Shown here piece after piece: positions 15,101-27,112 of a stretch of DNA of 64,000 bases. The translations under genes and the position numbers were made by a program. Numbering within the stretch: the first letter of the stretch is position 1; every line of letters starts with the position of its first letter. Origin of the DNA: Liolophura sinensis (taxonomy: Eukaryota; Mollusca; Polyplacophora; Chitonida; Chitonidae); assembly GCF_032854445.1 (NCBI RefSeq), contig NC_088303.1:30669265-30733264 (forward strand), given 5' to 3'. The notes below the pieces were generated by a model, which worked only from the letters and a program-made list of their open reading frames with translations, ran no database searches and was not told where the DNA came from.

Positions 15101-17864
15101 GCTAAGTTCAAGGCCTTTGTTATGTTTGATGAGGAACCAGGCTCATGTCCAGGGCTGCTGGGAAACCTTGTATTTCTCAATGAAATTTTATATCCAGTCC
15201 CTGAAAGCTAACAACCCACAAACTACAAGGAAATGACCAGCCTGGTCTCGCACGAGGGACGTCCAATTTTGACACTATCCCTCTCATCACAAAAATCAAC
15301 AAAGACAAGTCGAAGCTTCAGTGGGACGTATTTGTCTTTGGGGACGAACAGTCGTTGTGCTCGCCTAGGCGGTTTGCTCAGCAGGCCACAACAAGGTCAT
15401 GTTTGGTGGTTCGCCTAAAGTGGCAATGGCAGTCTACAAGGCTAGCACACAAAACTGATATTTCCAGAGGTTGGGGATATTTAAGAGCTAACAACGTGAA
15501 GCATCAATTCGAAATTCCACAACTGTTCACAGAAACTTAAAACATGAACGTTCTTATACGCTGAATAGCGCAAAGGGTGTCCAATGCTTGTAGACTAGTA
15601 ATTTACTCTCGGTATAGCCCAAAAGGCGTAGCGAAGACGTGTTGCTCTGACATGGACGCTTGCATGGAACTCGTTTAATATTCTCTTCTATCCGTCTTCA
15701 TTTGCCAGTCAAGTTGTACTGCAACACGCACCCCATAAGTGTCTCATCTGACATTTACACTACATATGCCAGTTAATAAAATCTCTTCATTTTTTAACAG
15801 TAGGGGCATTCGAAATTACAAAGACACTTCGACCAGGTCTTTCATTGCACAGTAAAAATGTCAGCCCAGCATCGAAACGCCACAACATTAAGACGAAGCC
15901 ACAAGCTAATATTATCAGTGTAATTTGCCTTCCCAAAAGCAATCGAGTGGGAATAAACTAACCTATATAACCTATATTTAGCATGATCTGGTTTTGATTG
16001 GCATTTACACTGTGAAATAAGTCTATTTATTCTCTTCTCTTCCTATTTCGGAAAAGTGCGCTCATCTTTACCAGCGACTCTTATCCAAATTCAGTACTTT
16101 TGTTTCAGGCAGTGTGCTTCAAACGTCTTCCGTTATTTAAAATCCAAAACACAAAAAAAAAAAAAGAAACACAACAACACAACAAAGATTCAAGTATTGA
16201 TTTATTCTGAATTACGCTCGGGTAAGGAGGGAGGACATGGAGGAGATTGCATCCAGCATAGAACACTGCTACATCCGCTGGCTATTGCATTGGTATTCTG
16301 AACATAATAAGGCATCATCACCCGCCATATCACGGAGACATAAAAAGCTCTGAAAAATAGTATTTCTAGAGCATGTATACAAAAACACGAAATTTACCGA
16401 CGTCAAACTTTTATATGGTATATATCACACCGCATTACCTTAAACGCAATTTGGACAATTAATGTTGACAACAACGTGTTGAAGAACTCAAGAAGAAATA
16501 TTCATAAAATAGCACCAGCATATTGCAGACAGAGTTGTGGGATGGAGAAGATGAGGATGATGCATGTAGTAATGTATAGTTTCCATTGATCAGCACTACA
16601 GCCTGACGGGGGAAGAGTGGGAATGTACCTTAATTAGGGCAATTTCTACCATCCATGCACGCATGGAAACCTATACATGCTTCCTCCTACATGGAATGCT
16701 TTCAAATAGTACAATGAGAAAACTGAGAGACTGCTGTAAAAATGACAATAAATACAAGCGAGTGACATAATTCGTATTAACGGACAATGAAACATACTCC
16801 TTATAGCGCGTGCGTCACTTTCTACCTTTGGCTTTACATCACTGCTAACTATCAGCAAGTTTGTACAGAAATTTTGAACAACGCCAAGGTCACTGGGGTC
16901 ACCGTGATGAGGCAGGAAGCGATGTCAGATAACACAAGCAAATTCGGTCTCAACCTTTGTCTGTGATACTACTTCATTCACATGCATTGTCTTTATCTAG
17001 AGTTTGTACAACATGATTCTAACCAAAACCTGAAACAATTTTTATTGATGAATACTGATTAAATAGTTCCGCAGGAGGAGACAAGTGATGAAGCCGATCC
17101 TAAACAAGCTTACGTACGTCTCACAGTCTCCAAAGATCAATCAAGTCTATTGGTGGCAGTGCGGTAAAGTGAAAGGTAGAGAGCGACGCATGGGCTGTTA
17201 GGAGTATGAAAATGGAGTGGCTTTTTGTTGCTTGTAAACACCAATTTCTTTGCGAATCAGATTTTAAACATAATTCCTGATACGTGACAATATTACAGCA
17301 TCACAGGTAACGCCAGCCCACATTTCAATCGAAAAGGTAACTTTTTTTTACAGGGAACGACTATGCACTGAAAGATGCATGTATAGTGTTACATTTTACC
17401 ATGCGCTGATAGTCAGCAAGGTGAAGCATTGCATGTTGTCGATGATCTATGATCTTTTTCTAGGTATGTAAGCTTCACACAACCCTTCCAAATTCTACCA
17501 CAACAGATAAATACCACACCACAATAAGTTAACATTCAACATAGTTCAAACTTAGTCTGAATCAAATCGTACCAATAAATAACCATACTTAAAAAAAATC
17601 ATAATAAATTTTAACTTAAAAGACATAAGAATAAACAGCCTCTGTAGCTGCTTCCACTATGGGTGAAACATACAAAAATCTCAGAATTAAGATAGATTCA
17701 ACCCTACAAATCTGATTGGAAAACTAACCAACTATGCCGTTTGGAGATAAGCTTAGTAAATTATGTACATACAATAAATATAGATAAACAGCACAGACAT
17801 TCTGGGCAAGCACTATCATTGCCACATAAAAACACACATATTAAAATTTCAACGCTTTTTTCTG
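12170..17864. other. No gene recognised
   Basis: 5.7 kb without repeat arrays or recognisable exons. The largest open frame (13193-13651, minus, 152 codons) has no conserved motif, no good initiation or splice context, and a composition like random AT-rich DNA. A 100-codon frame at 14118-14420 (+) is equally unsupported. An A-rich tract lies near 16150-16175. Confidence 0.55.
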
Positions 17865-18253
17865 CTACTGCAATGTCAGCCACTTTTGGAATTTTGCGAC
17901 AAGTACACAGGTACTAAATGGTCCGTGAGTGTCCATTACTGGTCTGAAAAGCCGTTCGTGTTCTTGGCAATAGCAAATACACTGGTCAGAATTACCTCCA
18001 GTTAAGCATATCATATATTTTGGAGCATTTCCTTCAGTAACACGTCCATGGTCCATGTTCCCATTGATGTGTCGACAGAATAAGTTTTCAATCATTTTGC
18101 AGTTGATCCCATACAGTGCGGGCAAGCTCATAAGCAACCGAGAGTAATGCATATAGTCACGTGGTCGCGAGGCTTGCACGTGCTGCTGGAGGAGTTGCTG
18201 AACTGAAGAGTTGACACGATCCACCATATCCGGTCTGTCTAACCCGCGGATAC
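17865..18253 (-). pseudogene. Last exon of NR2-like receptor: LBD helices 9-11 and C-terminal tail
   Basis: On the minus strand a good acceptor (GTTTGTTCAG|GTATCC) opens a frame reading GIRGLDRPDMVDRVNSSV, QQLLQQHVQASRP, SRLLMSLPALYG and MIENLFCRHINGNMD. This follows helices 9-11 of NR2 receptors (the family pattern is RLPALR...EELFF). A tail of about 55 residues follows, with clustered Cys (DQCICYCQE), and no recognisable helix-12 activation motif. The exon itself is open to its stop. The frame required at its start (phase 1) does not match the phase in which the preceding exon ends. Confidence 0.78.
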
Positions 18254-20525
18254 CTGAACAAACACAAAACATCAACGGTGACTTAAAGAAAATCACATAT
18301 AGAAAATAACATTTATATAAAAACATACGGTGGTAAAAATAGAGAGGTACATTGGACAAAACATGTACCTTAAGGATGCTTGCACTCACCAGTTATTACG
18401 AAATATTATGCATGGAGAGGGTAGTTTGAATTTTACGGTGCGCTACACATGATTTTATGTCTTTTTGCAGTAAGGCAGTGTAACTAAATTCAACCCCACA
18501 AAGCCGACAGCGTGAATGGAAGGCTAAATAATAATCTACTGAACGACTGTCGACTGACGGTAAGTTTTAGTCCCACAGGTTTTCTTACAATTTCAGTAAA
18601 ATAACCATGTTTTCCACGGTTTGAGCACTTAAGAAGGAAAGAATTATTAGTACGTATTTTCTTTTAGTTTCCTCTTTTTATTTTGCCTGTACGGTAAACA
18701 CCATCTTTAGCATACTACCTATAGTGTTCTCTCCACTTATATAAAACTTCTTTTTATAGCCCTGCTTTCCCTATACGCTCGCTGGTCTTATCTCCGATAA
18801 CCTACAGGGCGATCCAAAAAGGGTATTTTAAGTTCAACGCGTGGGCAACGCCCAGTGTCCTTAACCCTATCGGTCAGGGGCGACGCGCGTGCCTTGGCTG
18901 CCTGACTGCATGCATCTCTTTGTTCCATGGCCAGCCTATGAACTTCTAACCTCTGGGGTCAGCTGACCGACTTCCCTTTGACCACCATCTGGCCAAACAA
19001 CAGTTTGTCTGTTTCGGGTCACTGCCAACTAAGTCTCATTAATTATGCACTGGGTGTCAGTGGAGAAGGGGAAAATGTGCATTGCATTTATCGCTTGAAA
19101 TTCTGGTTTCTAAAGACAACACCTGCCGCTTCAATCGACTTCTCGCTTGATAAGAATTTTTGCCAAGTTTAAAAATCAGATATTACCAAGGTTTTGAGTT
19201 CAAACCAGTTTCCAAATTTTTCAGCTAATATTCAACACTGCTAATGTATGTGTACAGTGATGAAACCAAATATTGCCCTACTTTTTGACAGACCGTTAAA
19301 TTTGAGGTTTGCGTATTTACTAATTGACACTGACATGCATACATAGCAATACGGATCTCATCTGAATGCTTTGTGATTCCCCGTTCATCTACATCATTAA
19401 TGGCTATGATGAGACAAAAAAATCGACTTCAAAGCGGAAAGAAATTCCATCCAGTAAAAAAAAAAAAAAAAAAAAAAACACCCAGCAAGCCAAAAATCAC
19501 CAGTATCAACTTGAAACAGCTAACAACAGCAAGTCCAATAAGCTGTTATTTAGCTAGCAGTAACGCTCGAGTTTAAACACATGCAAACTGGTCTATTTTT
19601 TGTCATAGGAAAAAATTCTCGGGCAGGTTTCCTTAAATGTGAGCCTGAGTTTACCCAGACCGATTACATTTCAATTCTTCTTCGCTTATACCGGTAGCGA
19701 ACAAACTGAGCCGCAGGAATTTTGTCCACGTGGTATCAACTTTCCGTGAAGTTTACGTGATACCACTGCTAGCTTATCTTTGTGAAAACAGGAGATTCAC
19801 GTGTCTAAACAAGCCCCGGGGTCTAAGCGCTAACTGCGTAACCCGTGCCCACAGATCACGTGTCCCAGAAACAACTCTGTTAGTTAACACATCGTGAGAC
19901 CTTTGCAGTCTAAAACTTCAATATGATGCAAGTTTGGTCCTGCAGGGACAGTCTCTCTTGACTTCCCACCCTATTACTTTTAAGGTTTTCCGTACATCGG
20001 TCCTAAATTCCAACTGAGTTCGATGAATCTCATGAGATTGCAACAAATACGCCGGTGGTTAGATGCAACCTGACGGAAGATATATCTGAGGCAAATGCTT
20101 GAGTGTAAAATCACTACATTCAGGGTTGATGTGGTATACCCAAACTTCCGATGTTTACGTCACTGCACGTGTCTACATATTTCACTGATTATCTCACCGG
20201 TGAATTTCCTCCCTTAATGTAAGACTTCAAAAATCAGAATACATAAAAACGTCTGGAATCCGATCTTACACAGCACAATCCCTGTTCAACATACTAACAC
20301 CCCTTATAGTACTAGACCTTGATCGATTAAGGCAAACAAGGTTAGATCACTGTGCCATATAAATAGATACGGGATGTAGTTTTGAAAGGCTCACGTGATG
20401 TCATCTGTACCTAACGCGCTAATACAAATCTCGTCTTCACGCTGATGTTGCGTGCGAATCGACCTTCATCCTATACGTCACAAAGGCATACATATATATT
20501 CAGTACACAGACACACACACACACG

Positions 20526-20586
<61 letters not shown>

Positions 20587-21904
20587 TTGTACCCTTCGGG
20601 TCGTCATGTCCTCATTCCTTTCACGCCCACTATACACTTTGTGCGAGTGATATCACAGCCCAACACGGTGACACAGGTGATTCGCTCTGCGCTGTTGGTC
20701 AGCTTGTAACACTATTACAGGCAGGGATATTCTCCTTATGTTAAAATTTCATATGTCTTGACACTTATGTTAAAGTTTCATATGTCTTGTGAGGTTAAGT
20801 CGGTTAAGTTACAGGATACCCATTTCAGCTGACACATTTTGAATGTTACCCTCACAGGTGTACAATCAACTTTCATTCGTTCCATTTCCCTTTCATTCTT
20901 GAAGTTAAAGTGGATATTTAAAATCAGTCAAAATAATTCAGTACCGGTACACTATAAGTAAAACCATTTGTTCATTTTACAATTTTAACGTCCATTGCCC
21001 GATGACCGAATGCGGTATATTTTCAATTCTTGTGGATCGTTTGCGACAGTCTGGCAAGAAACATATTGAGGGAACTCATTCACGCCCCACTTTACATTTT
21101 CACGTCCTCCCTGGCTGCTGTAAAAAGGCGGTTATGAAAGCCTGTTTGGCGATTGTCGAATATGGGTGAGTGACCTAGAGGATATAGCCTACTTTCCAGA
21201 TCCAACCATCCACCGCGCACTAAGGATAAACAAACTACAAGGTCATTGCTACATAAGACAGCATGTGTTCATTGGACGCGGTAAACACGTGCCTGATACT
21301 ACTAGCTGATTGGTGGAAATGACCGCTTGACTGTGCATGACGTTTAGGCTACCTTCCTGATATCTTACTATACTATAAGAGACCTACTACATAACAACGA
21401 CCAGATAAACCCATCGTTTTACAGCGTATGTCACCAATATACTTATGACCAATAGGAGCGGAGTGTACATACCACAGAAAAAAAATCTCTCTTGCTTGAT
21501 CGTTATTTGAAAAATCCGGACCGAGCCAACTGCCAATACAGCACCGTTACATAACATCACTTAGTGTCGAGTCACAGAATGGTTTGATTATTCGGCAGTT
21601 TTGTGTTTTGGCAATTCAACATGAAAATATGAGACTGACACATGTCGGCACGAAACTTTTCTGGGATCACCAAATGCTGATGTCAGCTGTATAGATCATA
21701 ACTTTTAAAGAATGCGTATTTCCTGTTATACAGTGCTATGTATCAATCCAAAAGTGCAGGTTTAGTCCTGATGGTATAAGCGACATAGACAAGCCTTAGA
21801 GTTTCAATTGAAGAATTTCCATTTTAATGTATTATTTTTAAAATCAATTATACAGAATATTTCAAATGGTCTAAAGAGAAAAAACATATCAAAAGCTCAC
21901 TTAC
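18254..21904 (-). other. Intron of the receptor pseudogene
   Basis: Lies between the donor at 21904 (GTAAGTGAG) and the acceptor at 18254 (GTTTGTTCAG) on the minus strand. It holds a poly(A/T) run near 19457-19478 and the compound microsatellite at 20509. No other exon is recognised. Confidence 0.6.
20509..20585. repeat. Compound (CA)n/(TA)n microsatellite
   Basis: An ACACACAC tract passes through CGCACA into an uninterrupted TA tract of about 55 bp. It lies in the long intron between the two LBD exons of the receptor pseudogene. Confidence 0.96.
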
Positions 21905-23180
21905 CAGCATGAATAAAACTGCCATTCTCAAAAATGCATATTCTTTGCTATCTGTGCCCATGTCTGACATTTTCGGATGAAGCTTTGTACCGATTCCACT
22001 GACTTCATCGTAGGGTTCTCGCGGTGAGTCGATGACTCTGGACACTGTACCGGTGGACTTGACTCAGTTGAATCCGGTGTAACCGCAAACTGAAAGTTGT
22101 TTTTCTGCCATATAGAGTAATAACAATCGGGCCCAAGAATTCAAGATCAACGCCAACTTGTCATTGTGTAATAAACTCATAAATTCTGGAATGGATTTTG
22201 CAAATCGAATGATTTTGACGAGCCAGTCTGACACTCTCGCAGAAACGGGTAACATATTCTTCTTTGCAAGAGTAACTTTTGTTGAAGGGTTGGTAGTACC
22301 AGTATTGTTTCTGACACATACATCATCTTGCGGCGTGAAGCATCCGTAGGCCGTTGTGGTGTGGTGAAGACGAATTTGTGGTCGTTGATGAAATAGTCCC
22401 TCAGCAAAAGAATTACCTGTTGGCACGGACCTTCGCCCGTTGCCATTATTAAATGTATCGCCCGAATTCAAGATGAACTGAGAAGCCTCCAGATCTTTCC
22501 AAGACACAAAAGGTTTCTCAAGAGAGACGGCCCTTTCTGACCGGATATATTCATGTCACGGGCGCCAGGAGAGGGCGTTTTCCCAGGGTAGAACGAGTGA
22601 CTGGGGGACTATCCACCCGCGACTCCACTGAAGAAATATTCAAGCGAGAATTCACCAAGTCGCTGCGCATTTTTTTACACGATAAGTCAATAGGTTCATC
22701 TTGTCTGTATGACAAAACGTTCCTCTTCAGGGTATGGCGTGACGACTGGGGAACTGGATGGCCGCGGACTGGACACAGGGCCGGTGTGGGACACAGGGGA
22801 TGCCGAAGAAGAACAAAAAACATTTGTCTTCACCGCATGTCCAGCGTCTGATGGAGTATTCCTACACAAATTGGTGAAAATGGACGGTACCTGTCCTCTC
22901 AAGACACCTTCCAGCGTCCTGCTGCTCCCCAAGTCTTCGCCCTTACTGGGTCCGGTGCCAGTTGCCGGAGATTTTGCCGAGATAACGTGCGATAGAGAGG
23001 GCTGGTGGCGGCCTGGACTCAGCAAGCGCTGTAGTTTGCCCACATCATGGAGGCCCCCGAAGTGACAGCCGCACGACCCACTATGTCGTGATACCTCCAT
23101 GCTGTTTGCCCACCGCTCACAAACAACTTTGATTTTCTGCGATACGTTGTTTGTCAGACTTCCTTCGCTCAACCCACGAC
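21905..23180 (-). pseudogene. Hinge and LBD exon of NR2-like receptor with frame breaks
   Basis: Bounded on the minus strand by acceptor CCTTGCAG|GTCG and strong donor CTG|GTAAGTGAG. In order it encodes: a Ser/Pro-rich hinge (frame ending at a TGA near 22696); a +1-shifted segment with DEPIDLSCKKMR that stops near 22551; a further shift to the segment with ARVSDWLVKIIRFAKSIPEF and LALILNSWARLLLLYMAE; a shift near the A5 run at about 22109 into TPDSTESSPPVQCPE and MKSVESVQSFIRKCQTW; and a shift near 21958 back to TDSKEYAFLRMAVLF. Each break can be explained by one base gained or lost. A TGA at 22066-22064 interrupts the main frame if the A-run shift is ignored. Confidence 0.72.
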
Positions 23181-25370
23181 CTGCAAGGCTGAATTAAAAC
23201 CACAAAAAGTTAGCAGATGGCAAACACGACAGGAAGGAGGGGCGGGACCAAGCTTCATCCCTCGTGTATGGTAGTATAGTGGCACAACAATTACCATCTC
23301 AGATAACTGCTTCCTGTAAATAATAATCCTAAAGAAAAACGCAAAAAAAACCCCCCACTTTAAAAAGACCAAAGAAAAAAAAAATCAACAATACAGAAAA
23401 AGAAAAATTCAAAAATAGTAAAAATAGTAAAAATGAAGTGATAGTATAAATAAAAGGAAAGCTCTGTCAGAAAATAAAAAAAGCTTTGTTACTTTTTCTT
23501 ACCCGAATCCGGTTTTTCGACCGCAATAGACAAATTCAGTACAAACGGGTGGACTAGCACCGAGAGAGGCCTTCTTCTAAACACGCCGCATGGAATTCTA
23601 TGGTCGGCGAGTTCATGGTCAACACTATATCGCGATGCGAGGCATTAAGTCGGTTAAGTAGCTGGAGTGGTCAAGAGGTCAAGAGGCGGGACAGGCAGTC
23701 TTGGTGTGACCGGTCAGCTCAAGTCAACAGTGACGAACGGCTTCTTGCTTTACAAAAAAAAAAAACTCACTCTCCGGGCATTGTTCTGGGATGAACTATA
23801 TCGAGTATTTGAAACGGGTGCTCAGCGTCGCAAGGATTGTCTGGCTGGTAGTACAGGATGCTACACCTTTCGACCGGTCTACGTGCTGATGGAGCCCACT
23901 GAGAACGCGCGAACCTATCTTGTCACTCACCTACATTTGACATGCACTCCTAAACTTGAAATATCCGCGCCTTTTTTTGTCTCTCCAAAGAGGATATATA
24001 TGTTAACAGTCTTAGCGCATTTAGCATAGAACGTACAAAACCGCGGTTTTCCCGGACTGCTGTCTCGACCAGAGACGCAAATAGCAGCAGAATAAGGGCG
24101 TGAGTCATTTAGCTTGCATAACTGCGAACAGATCCCTGAGTGTTGTACGGAGAACACAATCTAACAATGCGGAGCGCTGTAGGCTATGTAGCAGGCCAGA
24201 TGATCGTGTCAGATATCTGGTTAACACTATTGCTGTTCTCCATGGAGTTTATGTTGATTTTAAGATATACAACGTATTGACTCTTTTGTGGAGCTTGTTG
24301 AATTCTTATCATTATATAATTTGAACTCGCACATTTAAACTGATGCCTTAGACAGGAAAGCAGTTGCGTTCCTCAAAACCCGGATTTGCACGTATATTTA
24401 TGGAAGGGTCACCGGACGCTATAAATTTTGTATCTTAATTTGGGTGGCACAACTATACCAATATAGGCCCCTTAAAGCTAAAAATCATTCCGAACAAACC
24501 TAAATAGATTACATAAAAGAAACAGGCCAATTTATGATTTATTAGTCCCGTTACTTTCCTAAAACGTCACCAAAAACATTTGAAATCTGAAATATTTTGT
24601 TAACATCATTGTTTATAGAACTGCAGTATGAGAAACAGATAAAGATTGAAAACTAGTGATTCAATCCTCTTCGATACACCCAGCAAATATAGAGCATTGC
24701 CCGCCCTGTATATTCGTCAACAGTCAACTAAGCCAAGTCCAGGCTAAAGGACACGGTCTGTGTTTGGCAAATGTGTGTCGCTGGTGTTTAAGTGTTTGTT
24801 TATCAGGAGAGAGAAAGAGGCCACTTGCAGCAAAATGTGTTCCGCCCAAAACCTGACCTAATCGATCTGGAATTTGAACAACCCCTAGATCAGGGCCACT
24901 GGGCAAATTCATCCTTCAAATGATCCTATATAGATAGATCAGAATACATCTTTATATGCTTACAGAGTAAGGCTATACGTTAAAAAAAATCCAAAATGAA
25001 CAAAAATACGGCTAATACAGCATGATGAAAATTAAAAAAGAAGATGAATAAAGAAGAAAAAAGACATGAAAGACAAAAAACAAAACAAAACAAAAGATAT
25101 TCATGATAATGACAGGCTTGCTCTATATATTGGCTATGCACATTCAACAGTAAGACAATCACACCAATCCTTAAAAACCCATAATTTTGAGATATCTTAC
25201 CATAATAAAATGCTCTTCCTGTGTTTATTTATTTGCTTACTGTTTCACGCCCAACTCTATGACTTCTGATTCTTTTACTTTGTTAAAAAATATTATGATA
25301 CCGATCGTAATATTTACAAATCACAGGTAACTGAACCATTAACAATAATGATACAAAAGTAGTCTCTCAC
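23181..25370 (-). other. Intron between the unrecognised exon and the receptor hinge exon
   Basis: Donor GTGAGAG at 25370 and acceptor CCTTGCAG at 23181 are in matching phase 1. I looked here for a nuclear-receptor zinc-finger exon (GCKGFF and the paired C-x2-C) and found none. An A-rich stretch lies at 23340-23480. A plus-strand frame at 23667-24029 (120 codons) has no recognisable features. Confidence 0.5.
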
Positions 25371-25704
25371 CTTTACACATCCAACAATCACCAGTTTTAA
25401 ATACAGCGTAAAAATTCCCGACGTTTTGTTTCTTAGAATCAGTGTCTATATGCCAAGTAGCTGTTCCAGTGTTCCAGTCCACGCTGCTTACAGAAAGCAT
25501 GTGCTCTACTATTACACAAAGGACCATGGACTGCGACGATTGGCTTTGCACAAATGACATCAGTACATTAAAGCTATGCTTATAAGGCGGCCGCCCATAT
25601 GAACTTACTTCCTTGAATGGGGTCACAGTCACTTTAACCTCCGAATCAAAAGCTCTTCCAGTTATTGCGACAGTGTCTTGCACATAACAGGATTTAGTGT
25701 TCAC
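25371..25704 (-). CDS. Putative upstream exon of the receptor gene, domain not recognised
   Basis: A minus-strand open frame of about 110 codons ends at an excellent donor, AAAG|GTGAGA (phase 1). That matches exactly the phase-1 acceptor at 23180, giving ...GDCWMCKG-RGLSEGS. It reads through TVAITGRAFDSEVKVTVTP, YGRPPYKHSFNVLMSFVQ, DWNTGTATWHIDTDSKK and NFYAVFKTGDCWMCK. The only Cys pair (CWMC) is not followed by a nuclear-receptor zinc finger. Its 5' border is unclear: the nearest AGs upstream lack a good pyrimidine tract. It may be an N-terminal exon of the receptor or belong to another gene. Confidence 0.45.
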
Positions 25705-26427
25705 TATTTCAGCTGTGCATTAACGATAAACGCTTGGCTTCGCCGCAAGTAACAATCTAAGGTCTACAGCGCGAATGTAGATTGAAGCCAGCATAATTTT
25801 TGGTTAGAGATTACAGTCAGGTTTGCCGCTGCTCAGTTGCATTGTATGCGTTGACCCTGAGGATGAATTTAGACAGGCGTGACGTCAGTGGCCTTGAGTT
25901 GCTGGCGACACGCGCCAGAAAATAACCTAGTTTTTCTATGAACGGTGTGTATTTATGTGAGGCTCTCTACGTGGGAGGATCGCTGAAATTTGTATAAGCG
26001 CCTGTCAAAGCAGCCCAACAATCCCGCCTGGCCTGCTAATCAAGGGGAATCAACCCAACCCACGCTGTCAATGTGTGCAAACAAACAACCGCCTGGTAAA
26101 CCTCAGCGGACAGGTGTTCATCTGACACGTTGCCATCATTGTATCCCGCAATTAACTATGTCGAACAACACTTCAATCTATACACACGCCTGCAGAATAA
26201 ATACTTTCAGCTGAAACATACAAGGGTCCTTCAGGGAAGTTATTTCATGTGGCATTAGGCTTCTCAGAATGACTCATGATATGAGATGATGACTGTATTC
26301 TTTGCTGTTACGTTACAGTGTCTCTGACCTATTTACTATTGAGAGAACAGCCATACATACATGTGTAAAGAAACGGAGCACTATGCTCAAAAGAATCACT
26401 GGGTACACCGATTGGACTGACTGATTT

Positions 26428-26669
26428 TACACTGAAAAAATGAATCTGTTAAATTTCACAGGACGCCTGCTATCTGAGTGGTGCTAAATGCATTCTGTTA
26501 TTGCATGTAGCAGATTACTCTGTTAAATATAGCACTCATAGACTATTGATTTGACAATGACATTGTACTAGACAAACAGGGTATTATGATAACAGAATAG
26601 GCCTCCATTTTCGCATCATTCAGACAACAGACATCCTGTTAAATTTAACAGATGAATTTTTTGAGTGTA
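26428..26669. mobile_element. MITE, copy 1 (242 bp, terminal inverted repeats)
   Basis: The left end TACACTGAAAAAATGAATCT / GTTAAATTTCACAGGA and the right end TCCTGTTAAATTTAACAGAT / GAATTTTTTGAGTGTA are near-perfect inverted repeats of about 35 bp. The interior has no coding capacity and holds repeated CTGTTAAAT motifs. A TA flanks each side, as expected for Tc1/mariner-like insertion. A related copy lies at 35402-35641. Confidence 0.85.
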
Positions 26670-26860
26670 GGCCAACTTCGACAAAGATCTACCCCCTTTT
26701 CACATATCTGTTCGAGGGTATCCAAGTCATAATTTTTTAAAATGACTTAGTAAATGGCAATGGTGGTGATATGGTAAATTTGTCTCTTGTACAGTAAAAT
26801 ACCAGTTTGCCTAGAACTTCTTTTCATAAGCGTACATCTTACATGAAATCTTGCATATTT

Positions 26861-27101
26861 CATTTCTTTATTGATTTGATTGGTGTTTTACGCCATGCTC
26901 AAGAATATTACACTTTACGACGATGGCCAGCATTATAGCGGGAGGAAACCGGGCAGAGCCCAGAAGAAGCCTTCGACCATCTGCAGGTTGCGGCAGACCT
27001 ACCCACGTACGACCAAAGCGAAAGCCAGCATGCATGAGCTGGACGTGAACTCACAGCGATCGCGTTGGTTGGAGGCTTCTGGGTCGTTGCGCCGTGCTGT
27101 G
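26861..27101 (-). mobile_element. SINE family B, minus orientation, with 11-bp target-site duplication
   Basis: Begins on the plus strand with TTGATTTGATTGGTGTTTTA CGCC and contains GGCCAGCATTATAGCGGGAG, GGTTGCGGCAGACC and CATGCATGAGCTGGACGTGA. Direct repeats CTTGCATATTT lie at 26850-26860 and 27102-27112. The tRNA head is truncated. The open frames here on both strands are SINE translations. Confidence 0.88.
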
Positions 27102-27112
27102 CTTGCATATTT

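Larger units (their letters stand above)
17865..25704 (-). pseudogene. Nuclear receptor (NR2-like) ligand-binding-domain gene, probable unprocessed pseudogene
   Basis: Three minus-strand blocks add up to a nuclear-receptor hinge and ligand-binding domain: 25704-25371 (unrecognised), 23180-21905 (hinge and LBD helices 3 to about 8) and 18253-17865 (helices 9-11 and tail). LBD landmarks are RFAKSIPEFMSLL...LNSW, TDSKEYAFLRMAVLF, GLDRPDMVDRV and SRLLMSLPALYGINCKMIENLF. The last resemble TR2/TR4, COUP-TF and TLX-type receptors (NR2), but I cannot fix the subtype. A CtBP-type motif EPIDLS sits in the hinge. Introns are kept, so this is not a retrocopy. The 23180-21905 block changes frame about four times by single bases and a fifth change is needed to reach the last exon. 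I found no DNA-binding domain (no C-x2-C...CEGCKGFF) within the window. Alternatives are assembly indels or a diverged, DBD-less receptor. Confidence 0.75.

Noticed and set aside
22064..22066. In-frame TGA in the receptor as a possible recoded (readthrough or selenocysteine) codon
   Set aside because: The coding signal has already moved to another frame upstream at the A5 run, so the TGA is in a non-coding frame; frameshift explains it better.
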